64,000 bases of DNA. Origin: a methanogenic archaeon ISO4-H5. Its GTDB lineage: Archaea > Thermoplasmatota > Thermoplasmata > Methanomassiliicoccales > Methanomethylophilaceae. This document shows positions 43,108 to 51,038 of this stretch, piece after piece (within the stretch, counting starts at the first letter, position 1; every line of letters begins with the position of its first letter). The translations under genes were made by a program, and so were the position numbers. The DNA is taken from the NCBI GenBank assembly GCA_001560915.1, contig CP014214.1, forward strand, positions 372,001-436,000, written 5' to 3'. The notes below the pieces were generated by a model. The model searched no databases and had not been told where the DNA came from. It saw nothing but the letters and a program-made list of their open reading frames with translations.

Positions 43108-44184
43108 ATGCCAAACGCAACGGTCGGCGAGTATATGGTTCGCGACGTCCAGTACGTCGCACCCAATATGACAGTGCAGGAAGTCATTGACAAACTCCTG
43201 GCGTCCAACTTCCACGGTTTCCCTGTGGTCGAGAACGGATACCTTCTGGGATATGTCACAGCCAAGGAGCTCCTGCGTTTCACCGACCTGCCCAAGGCAA
43301 AGCTACGTTCGGTCATGAGCCGCGGTACCCTCTGCGCCATCCCTTCGATGTCGATCGACGACGCTACCCGTATCCTTTTCAGATACGGTCTCCGCAATCT
43401 GCCTGTGGTGGATGAGAACAAGAAGCTCGTAGGTATCATCTCGAACATCGACGTAGTACGTTCGCAGATCGAGAAGTCCCGTCCCGGGAAGGTCATGAAC
43501 GTCAAGAGCTTCATGGAGAAGCAGAACAACGTTACGTTCCGTATCCACAACGGCGAGGTCCCCATCGCAGAGATGATCCCCACTCAGAAAGAGGTCTACA
43601 TGGACGAGCTCGTCGGCAGGCAGTATGAGATCAAGAGGGGACTCAACGAACCCATCATCGTCATCCGGAGACACAAGGGTTTCCTGGTGGTCGACGGACA
43701 CCACCGTATCATGGCCGCGCACCGTCTGGGTCTTACCAATTTCAACTGCATCATCCTCGAGCCCAACGACATGGATGTGAAGCTCGGACTGGAGGTCACC
43801 GCGGAGAGGTGGGGCCTGCACACCCTTGACGACGTGAAGATCATCGAGGGTTCCAAGCATCCGTTTATGGAGATTACCACCATGCTCCTGCCGCAGGAAA
43901 TCGCCGGCAACATCAACAACGTGCTGATGGAGCGCATGGAGGAGAATCCCGGCCCCGGTGTGCCAAGCCCCATGGGTCCGACCCCCAGAGTTGACAGGCC
44001 TTCCTCTTCAAAGACCAAGAAGAGTTCCAAGAAAGCCGGTACTAAAAAAGAGACAGCGAAGAAACCTGCCACGAAGAAGGCTCCTGCAAAGAAGACTGCG
44101 GCAAAGAAAGCTCCTGCCAAAAAGGAACCTGCTTCCAAGAAGCCCGCATCTAAGAAGGCTGTAACACCGAAAAGTAAGGTGTGA
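43108..44184 (+). CDS. CBS-domain and ParB-like protein with histone H1-like tail
   Basis: 358 aa fusion of three parts. Residues about 1-125 are a CBS-domain pair (VGEYMVRDVQYV then VMSRGTLCAIP), which binds adenine nucleotides. Residues about 150-245 are a ParB/Srx-like domain with the phosphate-binding box VVDGHHRIMAAHRLG. Residues about 288-358 are a Lys/Ala/Pro-rich tail of AKK-type repeats (KKAPAKKTAAKKAPAKK) resembling bacterial and eukaryotic H1 tails, which suggests DNA or RNA binding. Possibly a nucleotide-sensing DNA-binding regulator; the combination is not one I can name. ATG at 43108, leaderless by promoter spacing (ACTAATATG upstream). Divergent from the second uptake operon. 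Confidence 0.78.
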   Translation: MPNATVGEYMVRDVQYVAPNMTVQEVIDKLLASNFHGFPVVENGYLLGYVTAKELLRFTDLPKAKLRSVMSRGTLCAIPSMSIDDATRILFRYGLRNLPVVDENKKLVGIISNIDVVRSQIEKSRPGKVMNVKSFMEKQNNVTFRIHNGEVPIAEMIPTQKEVYMDELVGRQYEIKRGLNEPIIVIRRHKGFLVVDGHHRIMAAHRLGLTNFNCIILEPNDMDVKLGLEVTAERWGLHTLDDVKIIEGSKHPFMEITTMLLPQEIAGNINNVLMERMEENPGPGVPSPMGPTPRVDRPSSSKTKKSSKKAGTKKETAKKPATKKAPAKKTAAKKAPAKKEPASKKPASKKAVTPKSKV

Positions 44185-44234
44185 CTAGCACATCGTTCCT
44201 CTTCTATTCCTTGAGTGAAAACATTACAAAAATT

Positions 44235-44283
44235 ACATTTCCCCGAAAACAAAACAGCACAAAAACTACATTTCCCCGAAAAC
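44235..44283. repeat. 33-bp tandem repeats, left block (2 copies)
   Basis: ACATTTCCCCGAAAAC occurs at 44235-44250 and 44268-44283, with similar A-rich sequence between (AAAACAGCACAAAAACT), so the period is 33 bp. The same unit recurs three times at 45960-46041 on the other side of the DUF4143 ATPase gene. Confidence 0.85.
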
Positions 44284-44313
44284 TTTTCAGGGCTGTAGAA
44301 ATGAAAAAGGGTG

Positions 44314-44340
44314 CCTGCGGGGGGCGTTTTTCCCCGCAGG
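44314..44340 (-). terminator. Duplicate copy of the ppsA terminator hairpin
   Basis: CCTGCGGGG / CCCCGCAGG with a 9-nt loop, the same stem as at 46073-46099 next to intact ppsA. It precedes the ppsA 3' remnant here. Confidence 0.6.
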
Positions 44341-44355
44341 TTTTAGTTTAAAGTT

Positions 44356-44493
44356 TCACTGTCCCAGAAGGGTCTTGCGGGCTGCCTTCAGGAGGATCTT
44401 CTGCTCGGCGGATGCGATGCCTTCTCAGTCATGATGAAGGTGTCGGGGTAGAGGGAGATTACGTCGATTCACTGTTCCACCAGGAACTTGCAG
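44356..44493 (-). pseudogene. Decayed duplicate of the ppsA 3' end
   Basis: Minus-strand match to the last 40-50 codons of ppsA (46115 to about 46251), including the stop region and QKILLKAA...TLL-type coding, but with base changes, small deletions and stop codons. For example, GGTATCGGGG TTGAGGG of the intact copy reads GGTGTCGGGGTAGAGGG here. The match ends abruptly near 44493. It is continuous with the duplicated terminator and 33-bp repeats to its left, so the whole 44235-44493 block is a copy of about 45993-46251. Confidence 0.8.
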
Positions 44494-44532
44494 CCAAAAA
44501 GCTTTCACGAAAAGGTTCCTGGTAGAGAAGGA

Positions 44533-44559
44533 CCTTCTAAGAAGACAGCCAAGGCCTAA
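44533..44559 (+). pseudogene. Possible remnant of an H1-like C-terminal tail
   Basis: Plus-strand reading gives PSKKTAKA and a stop, the composition of the CBS-ParB protein's tail. No longer gene precedes it. This would fit a duplication or replacement of the CBS-ParB 3' end during the rearrangement that brought in the DUF4143 ATPase gene. It is short, so chance is possible. Confidence 0.35.
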
Positions 44560-44561
44560 TC

Positions 44562-45929
44562 TTAAGCGGATTTTCGATTTGACAGGCTGTTCGCCAGGAA
44601 CCCTACCATGTATATCGGGAGATAGGTGATTTTTCCTTCTTTTTTGACATCCTTCCCATGGACGATATATGCTTTGGTAATTCTTCCTTTGTTTCTTTCG
44701 AGGAGCGAATCCAAGGAAGTATGTCTCGACGAATCGCCGGATTTTACTTCAATCGGTACTGGTTTTTTCCCGCCCACGATGAAATCTACTTCATAGACGT
44801 GTTTCTCGTCACGAGCGAATTTAGTAAATCTCAGTTCGATTCCTCTGCATTTCAGTTCTTGAGATACCGCGTTTTCGAAAATCATTCCTTCATTGAGGTT
44901 TAACTTATTTTTTACAAAAGCGGCCTGTACCTCGTCGCTATTGAGGATATTGCTGCCGAACGATTGAGTAAGTAACAGGCCAGTATCCAGCATGTAACAT
45001 TTCAGCGATTTTTCCTCTATGGTTAGATTAATCGCTGATTGCGGTTCATTTATCTCCCAGCATAAATTACAAATGTGAGCATCATCGAGCCAGAGTAAAC
45101 TGTTTTCATAGTTGCTGGTCCTGCTTCCTTTCTTTATGATTCCCGGGCGGAAACGTTTTTCATGTTTGCTCAGCAACGCTGGAACAGAATCGAATATTCT
45201 CTTAGCAACATCTCCATTCTTTACAGGTATCTTGGAAAGATCCTCATGGTACAACTGCAGAATACCTTTTTTCACTCTTTCACAGTCTGAATACCTTTGT
45301 GATTCTATGAATTTGGATACGGACTGTGGGAATCCACCTATCATCATATATGTTTTGAACAGTTCCATCAATTCACGGTGCATAACTCCCATCTGTTTCC
45401 CCTGTTCAAAGCAGTTCTTTGCATAATCATATTTTGATGAGGCACCTACAGCCCAACAGAATTCTTCGAAAGACATGGGGTACATATCAATGCGATATTC
45501 TTCGGAGGGAATCATGATTTTTGCGGCATTGCTCAATACAGTAATCAAAGAACCCGTCTCGATATAGCAATACCTGCCATCTTCAACAAGGCCTTTGATC
45601 ATTTCTCTGGCACGCGGAAATAGCTGTATCTCATCAAATACGATCACGCTTTCACCAAGGTACAGCTCTACGGAATACAATGCTTGAAGTTCTGTGAAAA
45701 GGCGATCATATTCGTTTCCGTACCTGTTGAATAATTCTATGGTACCTGGCTTGGGTTTATAGAAATCGATTATGAGCGCAGATTTGAATTCCTTTTCAGA
45801 GAACTCTTTTACAACCGTGCTTTTTCCGACTCTTCTCGCGCCTTCTACCAGCAGAGCATAGTCCTTACTCCAATGGTTTTTCCACTCAAGTAACTCACTG
45901 TAAACGGTACGCTCGAACAGTTTAGGCAT
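44562..45929 (-). CDS. AAA-type ATPase, DUF4143 family
   Basis: 455 aa, of the archaeal/bacterial ATPase-DUF4143 family, often called a predicted AAA+ superfamily ATPase and without a firm function. Walker A is VEGARRVGKST (about residue 30), Walker B is VIVFDEIQLFP, and the DUF4143 domain with a PD-(D/E)xK-like core is near the end (YEVDFIVGGKKPVPIEVKSG). The ATG at 45929 (MPKLFERTVY) is chosen; in-frame codons upstream run through the repeat region. It is visibly more AT-rich than ppsA and lies exactly between two blocks of 33-bp repeats and duplicated ppsA ends, so it looks like a later arrival. Walker motifs are intact, unlike the protein at 15337. Confidence 0.85.
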   Translation of the reverse strand: MPKLFERTVYSELLEWKNHWSKDYALLVEGARRVGKSTVVKEFSEKEFKSALIIDFYKPKPGTIELFNRYGNEYDRLFTELQALYSVELYLGESVIVFDEIQLFPRAREMIKGLVEDGRYCYIETGSLITVLSNAAKIMIPSEEYRIDMYPMSFEEFCWAVGASSKYDYAKNCFEQGKQMGVMHRELMELFKTYMMIGGFPQSVSKFIESQRYSDCERVKKGILQLYHEDLSKIPVKNGDVAKRIFDSVPALLSKHEKRFRPGIIKKGSRTSNYENSLLWLDDAHICNLCWEINEPQSAINLTIEEKSLKCYMLDTGLLLTQSFGSNILNSDEVQAAFVKNKLNLNEGMIFENAVSQELKCRGIELRFTKFARDEKHVYEVDFIVGGKKPVPIEVKSGDSSRHTSLDSLLERNKGRITKAYIVHGKDVKKEGKITYLPIYMVGFLANSLSNRKSA

Positions 45930-45959
45930 CGCATTCGCATCGTTTTTGTGTTTATTAAT

Positions 45960-46041
45960 ACATTTCCCCGAAATCAAAATGGTGCAAAAACTACATTTCC
46001 CCGAAAATAAAACAGCATAAAAACTACATTTCCCCGAAAAC
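45960..46041. repeat. 33-bp tandem repeats, right block (3 copies)
   Basis: ACATTTCCCCGAAA(A/T) begins at 45960, 45993 and 46026, exactly 33 bp apart. The block lies immediately upstream of the DUF4143 ATPase start (45929), in its promoter region, and just past the ppsA terminator. Units are nearly identical, spacers included, so this is not a CRISPR array. Confidence 0.85.
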
Positions 46042-46072
46042 TTTTCAGGGTTATAAAAGTGAAAAAGGGTTG

Positions 46073-46099
46073 CCTGCGGGGGGCGTTTTTCCCCGCAGG
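46073..46099 (-). terminator. ppsA terminator
   Basis: CCTGCGGGG / CCCCGCAGG perfect 9-bp stem with a 9-nt loop, 16 bp after the ppsA stop on the minus strand; CCCTTTTTC follows. Confidence 0.7.
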
Positions 46100-46114
46100 T
46101 TTTAGTTTAAAGTT

Positions 46115-48436
46115 TCACTGTTCCAGAAGGGTCTTGCGGGCAGCCTTCAGGAGGATCTTCTGCTCGGCGGAGGCGATGACCTTCTTGGTCTTGATGAAGG
46201 TATCGGGGTTGAGGGAGATCGCATCGATTCCCTGCTCCACCAGGAACTCGCAGAACTCGGGGTAGACCGAGGGTGCCTGTCCGCAGATGCTGACCTTGTT
46301 GCCGTTCTCGTGGGCCACCTTGATGAGGTGGGCGATGGCGGCCTTGACACCGGGGTTCCTCTCGTCGAAGTATCCCATCTTTCCGAGGATATCGGAGTCC
46401 CTGTCGCAGCCCATGGTGAGCTGGGTCAGGTCGTTGGATCCGATGGAGAACCAGTCGCAGTACTTGCAGAACTCCTCTGCCATGAAGATGTTGACGGGGA
46501 CCTCTGCCATGAAGTAGAGCTTGAGGTCGAGTCCGCGCCTGAGTCCGATGGATTCCATCATGGCGGTGATCTGCTTGACCTCGTCGATGGTCCTGACGAA
46601 GGGCAGCATGATGTTGACGTTCTTGAGACCCATGTCGTCCCTGACCTTCTTGATGGCCTTGAGCTCGCACATGAATGCCTCGCGGTAGTTCTCGGAGATG
46701 TATCTGGAACATCCCCTCCATCCGATCATGGGGTTGTCCTCGGTGGGCTCGTAGTTGGCTCCGCCCTTCATGTCGTGGTACTCGTTGGTCTTGAAGTCGG
46801 AGGTCCTGAGGGTGACGGGCCTGGGGTAGAATGCCCTGGCGACCTTGGCGACACCGTCGGCGAGCTTGTCGATGAGCTCCTGGGCCCTTCCGTCGGCGAT
46901 GACCGCGCAGGGGTGCTCTCCGATGTAGTTGGTGAACAGGAACTCGGACCTGAGGAGTCCGACTCCGTCGCAGGGGAGCTGTGCGATCTCTTCGGCCTTG
47001 GTGGGCATGGAGACGTTGCACATGACCTTGGTTCCGGTGACGGGGCAGGGCTCGGCAAACACGGTGGCTGCCTTTGCCTCGGGTTCCTCCTTGGCCTTCT
47101 TCTTGATCTCTCCGCGGTAGACGGTTCCGGTGGATCCGTCGACGGTGATGATCTCTCCGTCCTTCAGGTCGGAGGTAGCGGTGGCGGTTCCGACGACGCA
47201 GGGGGTTCCGAGCTCCCTGGAGATGATTGCTGCGTGGCAGGTCATTCCTCCCTCGTCGGTGACGATGGCGACGGACCTGCTCATGGCGGGGACCATGTCG
47301 GGCATGGTCATCTTGGTGACCAGGACATCTCCGTCCTTGATGACATCGAGGGACATTCCGTCCTCGTAGATGCAGACCTTACCGGTTGCCATGCCGGGGC
47401 TGGCTCCGAGCCCGGTGAGGAGGACCTCTCCGCCCTCGACTGCCTCGGAGGGGGTGGTGTCTGCGGAACCGATGGCGGTGATGGGCCTGGCCTGGACGAG
47501 GTAGACCTTGCCGTCCTCGATGCACCACTCCATATCCATGGGTTTGTCGTAGTGGATCTCGACCTGCCTTCCGATCTCTGCGATTTCGAGGACGCGGGAG
47601 TCGGGGATCTTCTGGATGGACTGCATGTCCTCGGGAACATCCTCTTTTACTGCTCCGCCCTGGGGTCCGCGGATGTACTTCCAGGTCTGTTTGAAGGTCT
47701 TCTTGCTGCTGATGGCCATCTTGGCCTTGTCGATGACGTAGTGGTCGGGAGTGACCTCTCCGCCGACCATCGCCTCGCCGAGTCCGTAACCGCCCTCGAC
47801 GATGATGTTCTTGGCTCCGTTGTGGGGGTCCACGGTGAACATGATTCCGGAGTACTCGGAGTTGACCATCTTCTGGACGACGACCGCGAGCTTGACATCC
47901 TCGTGGGAGTAGCCCTGGGCTTCCCTGTAGTAGATGGCCCTGGCGGTGAAGAGGGAGGACCAGCATTTCTTGATCTTGTCTACCAGGTCCTTCTCGTCCT
48001 TGACGTTGAGGTAGGTCTCCTGCTGTCCGGCGAAGGATGCATCAGGGAGATCCTCTGCGGTGGCGGAGGACCTTACTGCGACGAATCCCTTCTTTCCTCC
48101 GAGGAGGAGCTTGTAACTGTCCTTGATCTCCTTCTGGAGGTCCTTGGGGATGGGGCATTTGTCAAAGAGTGCCCTGATCTCTTTGGCGGCCGCATCGAGG
48201 CTGTCGTCGGAGGAGCGGTCGATGCCCTTGAGGAGGGCGAGGATCTTGTCCATGATTCCGCTCGAGGCGATGAAGTAGTCGTAAGAAACGGTGGTGAGAA
48301 CGAAAGCGTTGGGGACGGGGAATCCGGAGGAGGTGAGTTCTCCGAGGTTCGCTCCTTTGCCTCCGACGATAGGGACGTCGGTGACGCGGAGTTCGTTCAC
48401 ATCGATGATTCTTCTCGTGTCTTTGATATCGGCCAT
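46115..48436 (-). CDS. ppsA: Phosphoenolpyruvate synthase
   Basis: 773 aa, usual length, converts pyruvate and ATP to phosphoenolpyruvate, AMP and phosphate, the first step of gluconeogenesis in methanogens. The N-terminal ATP-grasp domain shows VGGKGANLGELTSSGFPVPNAFVLTT. The phosphohistidine domain has DEGGMTCHAAIISRELGTPCVVG with the catalytic His around residue 405. The C-terminal PEP/pyruvate barrel has GVGLLRSEFLF and CGQAPSVYPEFCEFLVEQGIDAISLNPD. It is monocistronic, with a minus-strand TATA box (CTTTATATGG, about 48512-48521) about 75 bp before the ATG. The pathway link to porCDAB downstream (pyruvate supply) is logical, but the two are separate units. Confidence 0.95.
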   Translation of the reverse strand: MADIKDTRRIIDVNELRVTDVPIVGGKGANLGELTSSGFPVPNAFVLTTVSYDYFIASSGIMDKILALLKGIDRSSDDSLDAAAKEIRALFDKCPIPKDLQKEIKDSYKLLLGGKKGFVAVRSSATAEDLPDASFAGQQETYLNVKDEKDLVDKIKKCWSSLFTARAIYYREAQGYSHEDVKLAVVVQKMVNSEYSGIMFTVDPHNGAKNIIVEGGYGLGEAMVGGEVTPDHYVIDKAKMAISSKKTFKQTWKYIRGPQGGAVKEDVPEDMQSIQKIPDSRVLEIAEIGRQVEIHYDKPMDMEWCIEDGKVYLVQARPITAIGSADTTPSEAVEGGEVLLTGLGASPGMATGKVCIYEDGMSLDVIKDGDVLVTKMTMPDMVPAMSRSVAIVTDEGGMTCHAAIISRELGTPCVVGTATATSDLKDGEIITVDGSTGTVYRGEIKKKAKEEPEAKAATVFAEPCPVTGTKVMCNVSMPTKAEEIAQLPCDGVGLLRSEFLFTNYIGEHPCAVIADGRAQELIDKLADGVAKVARAFYPRPVTLRTSDFKTNEYHDMKGGANYEPTEDNPMIGWRGCSRYISENYREAFMCELKAIKKVRDDMGLKNVNIMLPFVRTIDEVKQITAMMESIGLRRGLDLKLYFMAEVPVNIFMAEEFCKYCDWFSIGSNDLTQLTMGCDRDSDILGKMGYFDERNPGVKAAIAHLIKVAHENGNKVSICGQAPSVYPEFCEFLVEQGIDAISLNPDTFIKTKKVIASAEQKILLKAARKTLLEQ

Positions 48437-48669
48437 GTTAATCCTTTATCCTTTTTCAAAAGGTTTAGCGGGGTTCTGCCCCTGTTGATTCTTTGATTCT
48501 CTTCATCCATATAAAGGGAATAGGATATCGACGTCTGGCCTTCTCCGAAAAAGCCCTCTTAACCCCATTCGGGAGGGTGAAACTGGGTCCTTGAAAGCAT
48601 TTTTCGTGAGATTAATTAGAACTAGTTCGGAACGGTTCACTTAAATAAGTACATTGGATACAGTAGTAT

Positions 48670-49992
48670 ATGGAATTGGGGTCGGAATCCGGCACCGTGG
48701 CGTTCAAGACCGATATGCGGCAGCTCGACAAGGGCCTTATTTCTCTGACCGCGATGGTGAACAGGGCCAATCACGGTACGGTGTACTTCGGAGTGGACAG
48801 TACAGGTTATGTGTCCGGTCTGCAGGTCGACGCACCCCTCTTCGATAAGATCCGTTATGCAGTCCGCAAGAACATCCTGCCCCGTCTGACCGTCGATGTG
48901 GTCGAACACGTTTCGACTGACGGTAAGAGCTATGTTTCCGTCTCCGCAGCCGGTTTCGAGACCCCGTATTCGTATGACGGTCGTTACTATGTGAGGAATT
49001 CCGTCAATGACGATATGGCCACTCCCGAGACCATCTCCCGTCTGGTCCTTGCGAGGAGGTTCGACGCCATGAAGGAGACCGAGGCTTACAGTCAGGACCT
49101 GACCTTTGAGATGTTCGGGGCACTGATGGTCTCTCACGGCCGTCGCCCCCGCAGGGACCGCGGTTATTACAATACGATCGGGCTCCTGACCAGGGAGGGT
49201 GATTTCAACCTCAACGCATACCTTTTGGCAGACAGGAATTCCGTCAGGCTCCAGGTCACAGAGTACTACGGGACCACCAAGGAAGCGTTCTCGAAGATCA
49301 CCGACTACGGAGGCAAGTGCCTGTTTACGGCCATGCGCGAGGTGTACGACCGGGTGAAGATGCGCAACCAGAGGACAGTGAACACCGACCAGGGTGTGAG
49401 GGCAGGTACCGCACTGTTCGATGCGGAATGTCTCAAGGAGGCTTGGTTCAATGCATGTCTGCACAACAGCTGGAGAACAGGCATTCCTCCGATGCTGTTG
49501 ATATTCGATGACAGATTCGAGATCGAATCGGTGGGGACGATTCCGTTCGGCCTTCCTCAGGAGGATTTCTTCGGAGGCAGGAGTATGCCTGTGAACGAAT
49601 CCCTTTACAATCTTGCCTCCTCGCTTGGATTCAACGAGCATGTTGGCCGCGGAGTTCCCCTTGTAACTGATAAATACGGCCGCAATACCGTACGCATAAA
49701 GTCCGGGACTGTGACCGTCACGATACCTTTCGCATTCGAACCCGCATGGGTGGCGGACAGGGAATGGACCGCTGAGTACGGTATGCCCGTCTCCCCGCAG
49801 GAAGAGGAGGTCCTCGATTATCTTCTATTCTACACCGATGCTAAACTGGCGGACATATCGGAGAATACTGGTCTCAATCTCTCTTCAGTGAAGAGAATTA
49901 TCGTAAAACTGAAGTCCAAAGGACTGCTGGAGAACACCGGAACCAACCGCAACAGCATCTGGCAGGTAAGCTCCTCATACCGCCGCGATTGA
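48670..49992 (+). CDS. AlbA_2/Schlafen-like domain protein with C-terminal winged helix
   Basis: 440 aa. The N-terminal region (SGTVAFKTDMRQLDKGLISLTAMVNRANHGTVYFGVDSTGYVSGLQV) is an AlbA_2 (divergent AAA_4, Schlafen-related) putative nucleic-acid or nucleotide-binding domain. The middle resembles the RecG-like helicase-related region of these proteins. The last 70 residues contain a winged-helix motif (LADISENTGLNLSSVKRIIVKLKSKGLLENTG). Together they suggest a transcriptional regulator. No catalytic motif is certain. CTTAAATAAG at about 48639-48648 precedes the ATG by about 25 bp, so the mRNA is probably leaderless. Monocistronic. Confidence 0.7.
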   Translation: MELGSESGTVAFKTDMRQLDKGLISLTAMVNRANHGTVYFGVDSTGYVSGLQVDAPLFDKIRYAVRKNILPRLTVDVVEHVSTDGKSYVSVSAAGFETPYSYDGRYYVRNSVNDDMATPETISRLVLARRFDAMKETEAYSQDLTFEMFGALMVSHGRRPRRDRGYYNTIGLLTREGDFNLNAYLLADRNSVRLQVTEYYGTTKEAFSKITDYGGKCLFTAMREVYDRVKMRNQRTVNTDQGVRAGTALFDAECLKEAWFNACLHNSWRTGIPPMLLIFDDRFEIESVGTIPFGLPQEDFFGGRSMPVNESLYNLASSLGFNEHVGRGVPLVTDKYGRNTVRIKSGTVTVTIPFAFEPAWVADREWTAEYGMPVSPQEEEVLDYLLFYTDAKLADISENTGLNLSSVKRIIVKLKSKGLLENTGTNRNSIWQVSSSYRRD

Positions 49993-50149
49993 CTTCTAAT
50001 CTTCTAATAAAGAAGTATGTTTTTAGGGAACCCAAAATGTATAATTCGAAATTCGTAGCAATCCTGTGAAATCAGTAAAAAGCGTAGAAAATGTTGTGAA
50101 TTCCGTTATAGAATTCTTCGAAATGCTACGAAAATCGTAAAACTGATAC

Positions 50150-50194
50150 TAAGGTTTATATTAAATGGGGGGTTCATGGGATTCGGTCAGTCTT
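50150..50194 (+). promoter_or_regulatory. Promoter of porCDAB
   Basis: AAGGTTTATATTAAATGG holds a TATA box (TTTATATTAA, 50155-50164) about 30-40 bp before the porC ATG. Long A/T-rich sequence (49994-50150) upstream contains no gene. Confidence 0.5.
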
Positions 50195-50752
50195 ATGGAT
50201 ACTGAAATCTGTTGGCACGGAAGAGGAGGCCAGGGTGTCGTTACCGCTAACGAAATCCTTGCCGAATCCGCCATATATTCCGGTAAGTACGTGAAAGCAT
50301 TCCCCGAGTTCGGACCCGAGAGGATGGGTGCCCCCATCAGGGCATTCGCCAGGATCCAGGACACCCCCATCAGGGTGCACACCCAGGTCTACGAACCCGA
50401 CATCGTTATCGTCATCGACCCCACCCTCATCGGAAAGGTCGACGTCGCGAAGGGACTGAAGAAGGGCGGTTTCATCCTCGCCAACTATGAGGGAACCCCC
50501 GCAGAGCTCCAGAAGGCCCTCGGCACCACCGCCGAGTGTCACGCGGTCAAGGCAAGCAAGATCGCCATCGAGGAGATCGGCAAGCCCCTGGTCAACACCG
50601 CCATGCTCGGAGCACTCATCAAGATCCGCCCCATCATCTCCTACAACGAGATGGAGGACCACATCACCGACAAGTTCACCGGTAAGCTTTCCGACAAGCT
50701 CATCGTGAAGAACCTTTCCGCCCTCAAGAGGGCCTACGACGAGGTGGAGTGA
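50195..50752 (+). CDS. porC: Pyruvate:ferredoxin oxidoreductase gamma subunit
   Basis: 185 aa gamma subunit of four-subunit pyruvate synthase, which interconverts pyruvate and acetyl-CoA plus CO2 with ferredoxin as electron carrier. The sequence has WHGRGGQGVVTANEILAESAIYSGKYVKAFPEFGPERMGAPIRAFARI, the typical POR-gamma core. The ATG at 50195 (MDTEICWHGRGG) is preferred over 50165 because of the promoter position. porD begins one base after its stop. The porC-porD-porA-porB order is common in methanogens; substrate assignment to pyruvate is by order and sequence of the beta subunit. Confidence 0.92.
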   Translation: MDTEICWHGRGGQGVVTANEILAESAIYSGKYVKAFPEFGPERMGAPIRAFARIQDTPIRVHTQVYEPDIVIVIDPTLIGKVDVAKGLKKGGFILANYEGTPAELQKALGTTAECHAVKASKIAIEEIGKPLVNTAMLGALIKIRPIISYNEMEDHITDKFTGKLSDKLIVKNLSALKRAYDEVE

Positions 50753-50753
50753 A

Positions 50754-51038
50754 ATGGTTAACATAGCAAATTACAAGGACCTCGTTATCGGAAGCCGTGT
50801 CATCGAGCCCGGAAACTCCGAGAACTTCCACACCGGAGACTGGAGATCCATGGTCCCCGTCGTCGATTCATCTCTCTGCATCGACTGTCTCACCTGCTGG
50901 ATCTACTGCCCTGACGACTGCGTCCTGGTCGAGAACGACCGCGTCGTCGGAATCAAGAACACTCACTGCAAGGGCTGCGGAATCTGTTCCAAGGTCTGCC
51001 CCAAGAAGGCCATCACCATGAAGGAGGACATCCAATGA
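50754..51038 (+). CDS. porD: Pyruvate:ferredoxin oxidoreductase delta subunit (2[4Fe-4S] ferredoxin)
   Basis: 94 aa polyferredoxin subunit. Two cluster motifs are present: CIDCLTCWIYCPDDC and CKGCGICSKVCPKKA, i.e. CxxCxxCxxxC twice, with the first cluster's last Cys four residues on. It carries electrons from the thiamine-diphosphate-derived intermediate to external ferredoxin. It lies between porC and porA; its TGA overlaps the porA ATG as ATGA. Confidence 0.94.
   Translation: MVNIANYKDLVIGSRVIEPGNSENFHTGDWRSMVPVVDSSLCIDCLTCWIYCPDDCVLVENDRVVGIKNTHCKGCGICSKVCPKKAITMKEDIQ

Noticed and set aside
44235-46041. CRISPR array made of the 33-bp repeats.
   Set aside because: Units and the sequence between them are nearly identical (tandem repeats), there are only two and three copies, and no cas gene is near.
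46310-48496. A 728-codon open frame on the plus strand, opposite ppsA.
   Set aside because: It is an antisense shadow of the strongly biased ppsA gene (mirror of its third-position pattern), with Gly/Asp/Val-rich low-complexity product and no domain.
48653-48671. ATTGGAT before the AlbA_2 gene as another operator.
   Set aside because: Only the left half matches; the right half (AGTATAT) shows no symmetry with it. Likely chance.
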